DNA of 10,284 bases, from the NCBI GenBank assembly GCA_030601545.1, contig JAUVTM010000049.1, forward strand, positions 1-10,284, written 5' to 3'. The DNA is from Syntrophobacterales bacterium (lineage in GTDB: Bacteria > Desulfobacterota > Syntrophobacteria > BM002). The stretch's first letter is position 1, and every line of letters begins with the position of its first letter. Below, piece by piece: positions 1 to 6,430 of the stretch. The position numbers were made by a program, and so were the translations under genes. The notes beneath the pieces are model-generated. The model was not told the origin of the DNA and made no database searches. It saw nothing but the letters and a program-made list of their open reading frames with translations.

Positions 1-1
1 G

Positions 2-1819
2 GCTTTGGATTCTCTTGGTGACTGGGAGCGCACTCACGACTGTGGCACCCTTGGTGCTGATGATACGGGCAGTAGGGTTACCCTTATGGGTTGGGTTCAA
101 CGTCGCCGGGATCACGGCGGTCTCATTTTTATCGATCTCCGTGATCGGCGCGGCATCACTCAAGTAGTATTCGATCCCCAGCGTAATGCCGAAGCACATC
201 AAAGGGCCCACGCCCTTAGATCTGAGCACGTTATAGCTGTGCGCGGCGAGGTGCGGCTGCGACCGGACGGTATGACCAATCCCAACCTGAAGACCGGGGA
301 GATCGAGGTGATAGTAGATGAGTATCGTTTGCTCAACACCTCCCTCACTCCACCATTTCAGTTGGAACCAGAGGTTGACGCCGGTGAGAATCTAAGATTG
401 CGTTACCGATTCTTGGACCTGCGCCGCCCGAATATCTTCCAGAACCTGCTCAGACGCCATCAGGCGGCGCATGCGGTCCGCCACTATCTCAACGAAGCCG
501 ATTTTATAGAGGTCGAAACTCCGGTGCTGACCAGAAGCACACCCGAAGGGGCTCGCGACTACCTCGTTCCCAGCCGGATTAATCCAGGCAAGTTCTACGC
601 CTTGCCACAATCGCCGCAACTGTTCAAACAGTTATTAATGATGGCCGGTTTCGACCGCTACTACCAAGTTGTGAAATGTTTTCGAGATGAAGACCTGCGC
701 GCCGACCGTCAACCTGAATTTACCCAGGTTGACATCGAAATGGCCTTCATCACTGAGAAGCAGATCTTCCGAGTTACCGAGGAGTTGCTCGGCCACGTCT
801 TCAAGGAGGTCCTTGACCGGGAACTCGATCTGCCCTTTCCACAAATCACTTACGATGAAGCCATGGCTCGCTATGGAACAGACAAACCCGATACCCGGTT
901 CGGAATGGAACTCGTGGATGTGACCCCGGTCTTTGCCAACAGTAATTTCCAGGTGTTTGTGCGGCTTATCGAGGCCGGGGGCATGGTCAAGGCTTTGACT
1001 CTCAAAGGCCAGGCTACCTTGCCTCGCAGCGACCTGGACAAGATGCAGGGAAAGGAGAACCTGGCCAACCACTACGACGTGCAAACTGGAGCCCAGGGTG
1101 TTGCCTGGATCAAAGTGCAAGAAAACAAGTGGCAGGGGCCGGTAGCCAAGAACCTCACTGACGCTGAGAAAGATCTGCTTGCTAAGACTGCCGACCTTGA
1201 GTCAGGCGATCTTATTCTTTTCGTGGCGGGTGAGTCTAAAATAGTTAACCCTACTTTGGACATTTTGCGTTGCCACTTCGGCAACCGTCTCAATCTCACA
1301 GATAATAACCAATTCCACTTCACCTGGATCACGTGTTTTCCGCTGTTGGAATACGACATTGCCGAAGAACGTTACGTCGCTGTCCATCATCCCTTTACCG
1401 CCCCAGTCGAAGAAGACATAGGTTTTCTCGCTGACCATCCAGAGCGGGTTCGCAGCCGTGGCTACGACTTGGTTTTGAACGGCTACGAGATCGGCGGTGG
1501 TAGTATCCGTATTCACCATTATGATTTGCAGCTGCAAGTATTCAAGGCTCTGGGCATTGATGATGACCAGGCCCAGCACAGGTTCGGCTTCATGCTCGAT
1601 GCTCTCAAGTACGGTGCGCCGCCCCACGGCGGCATTGCCCTTGGTTTCGATCGACTTGTTATGCTTCTGTGTGGTGCTGACTCCATTCGTGACGTTATTG
1701 CCTTCCCTAAAACTCAGAAAGCCACTTGCCCGATGACCCAAGCTCCTGAAAAGGTAAGTCTGGAGCAGCTTCTGGAGCTCTCTTTAAAGCTGGATCTGCC
1801 CGATTACAATAAAGATTGA
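2..1819 (+). CDS. aspS: Aspartyl-tRNA synthetase, bacterial type, probably non-discriminating
   Basis: Cytosolic class II synthetase that charges tRNA with aspartate. Residue numbers count from the TTG at 5. An N-terminal OB-fold anticodon-binding domain (about 10-115) contains the RRRDHGG loop. Class II motif 1 lies near 165-191 (EVETP, STPEGARDY). Motif 2 lies near 226-243 (FRDEDLRADRQPEFTQVD). The bacteria-specific GAD insertion spans roughly 285-415. Motif 3 is near 544-557 (GIALGFDRLVMLL), followed by DSIRDVIAFPK. The length of about 604 residues is normal for bacterial AspRS. H37 and G89 align with the two residues (H31, G83 in Pseudomonas) associated with non-discriminating enzymes that also charge tRNA-Asn. 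The frame is open to the left edge, so the real start may be TTG at 5 or a codon just outside the window; no ribosome site is visible. The identity is secure; the start and tRNA specificity are inferred. Confidence 0.97.
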   Translation, partial: ALDSLGDWERTHDCGTLGADDTGSRVTLMGWVQRRRDHGGLIFIDLRDRRGITQVVFDPQRNAEAHQRAHALRSEHVIAVRGEVRLRPDGMTNPNLKTGEIEVIVDEYRLLNTSLTPPFQLEPEVDAGENLRLRYRFLDLRRPNIFQNLLRRHQAAHAVRHYLNEADFIEVETPVLTRSTPEGARDYLVPSRINPGKFYALPQSPQLFKQLLMMAGFDRYYQVVKCFRDEDLRADRQPEFTQVDIEMAFITEKQIFRVTEELLGHVFKEVLDRELDLPFPQITYDEAMARYGTDKPDTRFGMELVDVTPVFANSNFQVFVRLIEAGGMVKALTLKGQATLPRSDLDKMQGKENLANHYDVQTGAQGVAWIKVQENKWQGPVAKNLTDAEKDLLAKTADLESGDLILFVAGESKIVNPTLDILRCHFGNRLNLTDNNQFHFTWITCFPLLEYDIAEERYVAVHHPFTAPVEEDIGFLADHPERVRSRGYDLVLNGYEIGGGSIRIHHYDLQLQVFKALGIDDDQAQHRFGFMLDALKYGAPPHGGIALGFDRLVMLLCGADSIRDVIAFPKTQKATCPMTQAPEKVSLEQLLELSLKLDLPDYNKD

Positions 1820-1845
1820 CAAGGTAAAGAACTGTCCATTAACAT
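1816..1845 (+). promoter_or_regulatory. Possible sigma-70-like promoter for the Re-citrate synthase gene
   Basis: A perfect TTGACA (1816-1821) overlaps the aspS stop codon. It is followed after 18 bases by TAACAT (1840-1845), a 4 of 6 match to the -10 consensus. The predicted transcript would start about 65 bases before the ATG at 1918. A short hairpin, CTCCG-GCC-CGGAG (1877-1889), lies in the leader but has no U-tract. The -10 match is weak, so this is tentative. Confidence 0.3.
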
Positions 1846-1917
1846 GAAATTTCGTTAAAATTTACCCCAAGCCCGCCTCCGGCCCGGAGAGCGTGTATTC
1901 GTCATTAAGGTGAGATC

Positions 1918-3747
1918 ATGGCACGCTGGAACAAACTTAAAAAGGTTTTAGAACACCAACACACCAAATTTTGGGTCTACCGGCTCCAGGACGTCCCTGA
2001 ACCGAATCTGCAAAGAGAGGTTTTTCCTTACGGCGAGGTAAGCCGGATTGATTTTGATCACAAGCTTATCTCCATCGATCCGGCTGATGAGTTTGTGATC
2101 ACCGACACTACTTTTCGTGACGGCCAACAAGCCAGACCACCCTATACCGTGCAGCAAATTGAGACTATTTTCGATTTGTTGCATCGGCTGAGTGGTACCA
2201 ACGGAGTAATTAGGCAGACCGAATTCTTTCTTTACAGTAAACGCGATCGGGAATCTGTTGAACGCTGTCTTGCTAAAGGCTACCGCTATCCCGAGATTAC
2301 CGCTTGGATTCGCGCGGTGGGGCAAGACCTGGATTTAGTGCTCGAGATGGGCCTCAAAGAAACCGGCATTCTCACTTCGGTCTCCGACTACCATATCTTT
2401 TATAAGCTCAACAGTAGCCGGGCTAAAATCATGGAGAAATATTTGGCTATTGTCAAAGCCGCACTGGAAAAAGGGGTTACCCCCCGCTGCCACTTCGAAG
2501 ATATAACCCGGGCGGACATCTACGGTTTCTGTGTGCCTTTTGCCATTGAGCTGATGAAGCTGAGAGAGGAGAGCGGGATTGATATCAAAATCCGTCTCTG
2601 TGATACCCTTGGTTTTGGCGTCACCTATCCAGGTGCAGCCTTGCCGCGGAGCGTTCCCAAACTGGTTAGAGCGATAATAGATGATGCCGGAGTGCCTGGA
2701 AACCTCCTCGAGTGGCATGGACATAATGATTTCCACAAAGTGCTCATAAACGCCACCACCGCCTGGCTCTATGGCTGTTCTGCCGCCAACGGCACTCTTT
2801 TGGGATTTGGTGAGCGTACCGGCAACGCGCCGGTAGAGGGGCTCATTATTGAATATATCGGTCTTATGGGTCATGAAAACGGCATAGATACCACCGCCAT
2901 AACTGACATGGCCAACTATTTCTCTCGCGAACTAGGCTACAAAATTCCTCCAAACTATCCGTTTGCGGGAAGCGATTTCAATGCCACCAGTGCCGGTATT
3001 CACGCCGATGGTCTTATCAAGAATGAGGAAATCTACAACATTTTCGACACCCGGAAAATCCTCAGTCGGCCAGTCAGCATCACTGTCACTGATAAGACCG
3101 GAATCGCCGGTGTGGCTTATTGGATCAACATCCGCCTAGGATTAGAGGGGGAGACCTCCATAAACAAACGCCACCCTGGTATCGTTAAGATTCACAAGAG
3201 GATAATGCAGGAATACGAAGAGAGCCGAGTTACCAGTATCTCCCGCAAGGAAATGGAGCAGTGGGCTCGCCAGTATCTCCCTGAGCATTTTGTCAGCGAG
3301 TTTGACCTGCTGAAACAGGAGGCCCACGCCCTGGCCGCCCATCTTGTGGAGGAGGTGGTGGAATCTGAAGAGATCAAATCCATGGACTCATCACGACAAG
3401 AACCAGTGCTTCAGAGCCTTTTAGATCTCAACCCCTTCATCCAATACATTTATGTCACTGACCGGGAAGGCAAGAAAACTACCCGCAACATTACCCATAT
3501 CGCCGATCGTGCCAAGTACGATAAGGCAGAAATTGGTGAAGACCTCTCTGATCGTCACTGGTTTGTAAACCCCATCAAAGATGGCAAGGTTCACATTACC
3601 GATTTCTACAAATCCATGTACACTGGAGCTCTTTGTATAACCGTGTCAGCACCCATTCGTGATGATTCCGACGAAATAATTGGTGTTCTCGGCCTTGACA
3701 TCCGCTTCGAGGAATTGGCCAAATTGGAGGAGGAAAAGGAGTTTTAG
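1918..3747 (+). CDS. HMGL-like Re-citrate synthase (homocitrate/isopropylmalate synthase superfamily) with C-terminal Cache domain
   Basis: A DRE-TIM (HMGL-like) aldol-type condensing enzyme. Its closest remembered relatives are the Re-citrate synthases of anaerobes, which make citrate from oxaloacetate and acetyl-CoA. The barrel starts with TDTTFRDGQQARPP (62-75; R67 and D68 of the RDGxQ motif). It continues through CHFEDITRAD and LCDTLGFG to the metal-binding WHGHNDFH (H267, H269) and GFGERTGNAP (296-305). AGIHADG (H362) opens the communication region that runs to about 470. Residues 502-605 form an added Cache/PDC sensor domain: YIYVTDREGK, DLSDRHWF (542-549), APIRD and IIGVLGLDI (587-595). 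There is no signal peptide or membrane helix, so the sensor is cytosolic. Known Re-citrate synthases are, as I recall, about 450 residues, so the tail is extra. The start has AAGG (1907-1910) seven bases upstream. A related specificity (homocitrate, isopropylmalate) cannot be excluded. Confidence 0.8.
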   Translation: MARWNKLKKVLEHQHTKFWVYRLQDVPEPNLQREVFPYGEVSRIDFDHKLISIDPADEFVITDTTFRDGQQARPPYTVQQIETIFDLLHRLSGTNGVIRQTEFFLYSKRDRESVERCLAKGYRYPEITAWIRAVGQDLDLVLEMGLKETGILTSVSDYHIFYKLNSSRAKIMEKYLAIVKAALEKGVTPRCHFEDITRADIYGFCVPFAIELMKLREESGIDIKIRLCDTLGFGVTYPGAALPRSVPKLVRAIIDDAGVPGNLLEWHGHNDFHKVLINATTAWLYGCSAANGTLLGFGERTGNAPVEGLIIEYIGLMGHENGIDTTAITDMANYFSRELGYKIPPNYPFAGSDFNATSAGIHADGLIKNEEIYNIFDTRKILSRPVSITVTDKTGIAGVAYWINIRLGLEGETSINKRHPGIVKIHKRIMQEYEESRVTSISRKEMEQWARQYLPEHFVSEFDLLKQEAHALAAHLVEEVVESEEIKSMDSSRQEPVLQSLLDLNPFIQYIYVTDREGKKTTRNITHIADRAKYDKAEIGEDLSDRHWFVNPIKDGKVHITDFYKSMYTGALCITVSAPIRDDSDEIIGVLGLDIRFEELAKLEEEKEF

Positions 3748-3785
3748 TCCAACTCCTGGGCGAGACTACCCCCACAAGCGACCTT

Positions 3786-4553
3786 ATGCGCCGCTCACAA
3801 ACCTATTTTAGCGTCAAGTCTTCTCCTTACAGGCTCTCTCTGACCCTTATCGTTCTTTTGCTTGTTGCCTGCTCGAGCACCCCTCCTCCGAGCAAGCAGA
3901 GAGGTAATTCCTATACAGTACATGGCAAGCGATACTACCCGCTCTCGTCTTCCGCCGGTTTCACCCAGCGTGGCGTGGCCTCTTGGTACGGCCGCAAATT
4001 CCACGGCCGCCTTACCTCCAATGGTGAACGCTACAACATGTACGGCCGCACCGCCGCCCATAAAACCCTGCCGTTCAACACTTACGTTCAGGTGAAGAAT
4101 TTGAGAAACGGCAAGAAAACAGTGGTCCGGATCAATGATCGCGGCCCCTTTGTCCGAGGTCGGATTATTGACCTCACCCTCACTGCTGCCAGTGCATTGG
4201 GCATGGCGGAAGACGGGGTGGTACCGGTACGAATTGAGGCTCTGGGTTATGCGCGTAAGAAGCGTCAGGCCGGAAAGTGGGTCCGGGTGTACGAGAAACC
4301 TGCCAGTTATGAACTGGGAGACTTTACCATTCAGGTCGGAGCCTTCACAGAGCGAGACAATGCTTTGCGCTTACGTGCTTCTTTGAGCCGTAAGTATCGC
4401 AAAGCAACAGTCAGGGTATTTGACCAAGGTAGCCAAAGATTTTACCGGGTTCGGGTAGGGCAATACTCTCGCCTCAACGAGGCTGAGACGGCTGCCGAAC
4501 GGTTACAGGAGAAAGGCTTTCCCAACGCCTTTGCGGTAGCGAGTGATAGGTAA
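3786..4553 (+). CDS. rlpA: RlpA-like septal ring lytic transglycosylase, lipoprotein with DPBB and SPOR domains
   Basis: An outer-membrane lipoprotein that cleaves denuded peptidoglycan strands at the division site. A basic, then hydrophobic leader (1-28) ends in a lipobox LVAC with the lipidated cysteine at C29. Ser at +2 fits outer-membrane sorting. A proline/serine linker leads to the double-psi beta-barrel domain (about 62-155), which begins GVASWYG (63-69). It carries H92 in AAHKTLPF and D118 in NDRGPF, matching the catalytic His/Asp pair of the family. The C-terminal SPOR domain (about 179-254, starting DFTIQVGAF) would bind glycan strands lacking stem peptides. The length of 255 residues is typical. 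The ATG lies 38 bases after the Re-citrate synthase stop without a clear Shine-Dalgarno, so co-transcription is possible. Whether it is an active transglycosylase or only a binding protein varies between species. Confidence 0.93.
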   Translation: MRRSQTYFSVKSSPYRLSLTLIVLLLVACSSTPPPSKQRGNSYTVHGKRYYPLSSSAGFTQRGVASWYGRKFHGRLTSNGERYNMYGRTAAHKTLPFNTYVQVKNLRNGKKTVVRINDRGPFVRGRIIDLTLTAASALGMAEDGVVPVRIEALGYARKKRQAGKWVRVYEKPASYELGDFTIQVGAFTERDNALRLRASLSRKYRKATVRVFDQGSQRFYRVRVGQYSRLNEAETAAERLQEKGFPNAFAVASDR

Positions 4554-4559
4554 AGGACA

Positions 4560-4584
4560 GCGCAGAGCGCTTAGCGCTCCGCGC
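4560..4584. repeat. GC-rich imperfect hairpin just after rlpA
   Basis: GAGCGC (4565-4570), loop TTA, GCGCTC (4574-4579) is extended outward by GCGC (4560-4563) and GCGC (4581-4584) across one A/C mismatch, giving ten base pairs. It begins seven bases after the rlpA stop codon. No T-run follows on the + strand, so it is not a standard intrinsic terminator. It could slow 3' exonucleases or be a degraded copy of a dispersed palindrome. Confidence 0.55.
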
Positions 4585-4688
4585 AGTAGGCAGCAGGCAG
4601 CGGGCAGCAAAGGGATAGAGGTCGGAAATCAGAGGTCAGGAGTCAGGAGTCAGAATCCAGAAGACGTGGCATAGGGCATAGAGCATGA
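4584..4688. repeat. Degenerate 7-base-period tandem repeats, three adjoining unit types
   Basis: Four copies of CAGYRRR-type heptamers (4584-4611: CAGTAGG, CAGCAGG, CAGCGGG, CAGCAAA) come first. Six copies resembling RRRTCAG follow (4619-4660: AGGTCGG, AAATCAG, AGGTCAG, GAGTCAG twice, AATCCAG). Three copies of GGCATAG type close the run (4668-4688: GGCATAG twice, AGCATGA). The + strand is strongly purine-biased. The units differ but share the same 7-base period. Heptamer tracts of this kind are known as short tandem repeats in several bacterial groups. There is no coding signal and no spacer structure. Confidence 0.7.
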
Positions 4689-4776
4689 GACAAAATTTGA
4701 ATTTGAAAACCGTGAACCCGCCCGAAGGACAATTTCGAAACTTAAGAATCGAAAGCCAAATTCGCAATCCGCAATT

Positions 4777-4899
4777 CGTCATCCCGGCCAAGTCCCGCAA
4801 AGCGGGACGCGAGCCGGGATCCAGAAACAGGCTGATTATATTGAATTTTCACTGGATTCCGGATCTCGCCCACCTTAGGTGGACTCGTCCGGAATGACG
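4777..4899. repeat. Composite palindromic intergenic element (two hairpins with complementary arms)
   Basis: The ends CGTCATCCCGG (4777-4787) and CCGGAATGACG (4889-4899) form an 11-base terminal inverted repeat with one mismatch. The inner arms CCGGGATCCAG (4814-4824) and CTGGATTCCGG (4852-4862) form a second 10 of 11 inverted pair. Each half also folds on itself. On the left, ATCCCGGC/GCCGGGAT encloses GTCCCGC-AAA-GCGGGAC. On the right, ATTCCGGA/TCCGGAAT encloses CCACC-TTA-GGTGG. An AT-rich spacer (4825-4851) separates the halves. This resembles the dispersed non-coding palindromes (REP/MITE-like) of many proteobacterial genomes. No transposase and no clear target duplication are present. 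Confidence 0.75.
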
Positions 4900-5056
4900 G
4901 GTTCGGCGAATTGTGACATAGTTTCCAAGGGGAGAAAAGATCTTTGAGGAGTTAAGTGCATGGGCGTTATTCGAAATTCGAAATCATTGAGTATTGGCTA
5001 CTTAAATTAAAATGTTATTGGGGTACACAGTATAAAACAGGGATATCGAGGCTACT

Positions 5057-6358
5057 ATGAACGTTCTTACCTACCCTTCTGAGGAAGCTAAAACTCGCAT
5101 TGCAGCAATCGTGAATCGCACCCTGTCCTATTCCGAGGATCACGAACGTGCTGTGGTGAAAATAATACAGGCGGTGCAAAACGAAGGTGATGCTGCCCTT
5201 TTGCGCTATACCCGTCAGTTTGATTCTCCTGAGATTACTTTAGAGAACATTCGGGTAAGCGAAATGGAAATGGAAAAGGGTGCCAAGGAGGTTGACTCAG
5301 ACTTTGCCGCTCTGCTGCAGCGAGCCAAGGATAACATCAGCCGCTATCATGAAGCTCAGCAGAGGTATTCCTGGTTCTTACCCCATGAGGATGGTTCCGT
5401 TATCGGGCAGATGGTAAGACCGGTGGCGGCCGCGGGCCTCTACATTCCAGGTGGACGTGCCGGGGAGACCCCGCTCATCTCCTCACTGCTGATGAACGCT
5501 ATTCCGGCAATCATCGCTGGTGTTGCTCGTATGCAGATGGTTACACCCCCTCGGCAGGACGGGAGCATCAACCCTTATCTGCTTGTGACCGCCCAGTTGC
5601 TGGGAATCAAAGATATTTTTAAGGTGGGAAGCGCCTGGGCAATCGCAGCCCTCGCCTTGGGAACTGAAACCATACCTGCCGTGGACGTAATTGTTGGTCC
5701 GGGCAACATCTATGTAACCTTGGCCAAAAAGATTCTCTCCGGCCGGGTTGGTATCGACCTGCTTGCAGGGCCCAGTGAAATTCTTGTCATTGCCGACTCC
5801 AGCGCTGATCCCCGACACGTTGCAGCCGATATCCTCAGCCAGGCGGAGCACGATCCCATGGCAAGTGCACTTATGCTTACCACTGATGAAGCCCTGGCCC
5901 ACGCTACTCGCGCCTCATTGGAAGAGCAATTGGCCGAGTTACCCCGACGCCACATAGCTGAGGAGTCTCTTGCTGCTTTTGGAGGACTTATCGTTGTTCC
6001 GGACCTGGATACCGCCGTGTCATTGGCAAACCAGATAGCTCCCGAACATCTTGAACTTCTGGTGACAGAACCTTTTGGACTCCTAGGCAAGATCCAGAAC
6101 GCCGGTGCCGTTTTTTTGGGACACAATTCTCCTGAACCGGTGGGTGACTACTTTGCCGGCCCCAACCACGTTCTGCCCACAGCCGGCACAGCCCGTTTTG
6201 CCTCGGGACTCAGCGTTGATCACTTTGTAAAAACCACCAGCGTGATCTCCTACTCCTCTGAAGCCCTGCAGCGAGATGCAGCAGACATCATGCGTTTGGC
6301 TGAACTTGAGGGTCTCGAAGCTCACGCCCGGTCAGTACGGGTGCGCCTCAAGAAATAA
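5057..6358 (+). CDS. hisD: Histidinol dehydrogenase
   Basis: A zinc enzyme performing the last two steps of histidine synthesis, oxidising L-histidinol to L-histidine with two NAD+. The 433-residue length is normal. Visible signatures are GLYIPGGRAG (Y129, NAD site), GPGNIYV (N217), GPSEILVIAD (S240, substrate) and the zinc residues Q262 and H265 in QAEHDP. Next come the catalytic pair E330-H331 in APEHLEL, zinc ligand D364 in VGDYFAGPNH, and E418 plus zinc ligand H423 in the C-terminal LEGLEAH. The usual GGAQAIAALA stretch reads GSAWAIAALA, placing W194 where E. coli has the NAD-contacting Q188. GAGG (5048-5051) lies five bases before the ATG. It stands alone, with no other his genes in the window and a 503-base gap upstream. 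A HisD-like dehydrogenase of another alcohol (HpsN type) is a remote alternative; the full zinc and catalytic set favours HisD. Confidence 0.95.
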   Translation: MNVLTYPSEEAKTRIAAIVNRTLSYSEDHERAVVKIIQAVQNEGDAALLRYTRQFDSPEITLENIRVSEMEMEKGAKEVDSDFAALLQRAKDNISRYHEAQQRYSWFLPHEDGSVIGQMVRPVAAAGLYIPGGRAGETPLISSLLMNAIPAIIAGVARMQMVTPPRQDGSINPYLLVTAQLLGIKDIFKVGSAWAIAALALGTETIPAVDVIVGPGNIYVTLAKKILSGRVGIDLLAGPSEILVIADSSADPRHVAADILSQAEHDPMASALMLTTDEALAHATRASLEEQLAELPRRHIAEESLAAFGGLIVVPDLDTAVSLANQIAPEHLELLVTEPFGLLGKIQNAGAVFLGHNSPEPVGDYFAGPNHVLPTAGTARFASGLSVDHFVKTTSVISYSSEALQRDAADIMRLAELEGLEAHARSVRVRLKK

Positions 6359-6366
6359 GGGTGTCC

Positions 6367-6392
6367 CGCCTACGCTCTGTTGAGCTACGGCG
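6367..6392. repeat. Short interrupted hairpin after hisD
   Basis: CGCC-TAC-GCTC, loop TGTT, GAGC-TAC-GGCG: two four-base stems separated by a symmetric TAC/TAC internal loop. It begins nine bases after the hisD stop. It could be a transcript-end structure or a small dispersed palindrome. No T-run follows on the + strand. Confidence 0.45.
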
Positions 6393-6430
6393 TGGCAAGC
6401 AGGTGTCAGGAAAAAAACTGAAACCTCTGC

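Larger units (their letters stand above)
4554..5056. other. Repeat-rich 503-base intergenic region without a convincing gene
   Basis: Besides the hairpin, heptamer tract and palindromic element listed separately, this gap holds AATTTG repeated at 4695-4706. It also holds a short TTCGAAA tandem around 4970-4983 and an AT-rich stretch (about 4999-5040) before hisD. A TATAAA at 5031-5036 could be a -10 box for hisD, but no good -35 sits at a usual distance. The only reading frame of note (4685-4897) lies wholly in repeat sequence and is not a believable protein. Confidence 0.7.

Noticed and set aside
635..1741. Long minus-strand frames opposite aspS (635-1120 and 1202-1741)
   Set aside because: They are antisense shadows of a strongly conserved gene and show no family resemblance of their own.
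4584..4688. Heptamer tract considered as a CRISPR array
   Set aside because: The units are 7 bases long with no spacers and no cas genes are nearby.
4685..4897. 70-codon reading frame on the + strand between rlpA and hisD
   Set aside because: It lies almost wholly in the palindromic element and flanking repeats. Its translation (IPAKSRKAGREPGSRN) is the kind of spurious peptide such repeats yield, and there is no ribosome site or domain.
4777..4899. Palindromic element considered as an insertion-sequence remnant
   Set aside because: There is no transposase fragment and no convincing target-site duplication. The flanking CAATTCG/CGAATTG is inverted, not direct.
4946..5010. Short ORF (ATG 4960, 16 codons) with GAGGAG upstream of hisD, considered as a his-operon leader peptide
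   Set aside because: It contains no histidine codons and no attenuator hairpins with a T-run follow; the ribosome-site match is likely chance.
6367..6392. Minus-strand stretch GTAGCTCAACAGAGC resembling a tRNA D-arm
   Set aside because: No acceptor, anticodon or T-arm (GTTCRA) follows at the expected distances; it is better read as a simple hairpin.
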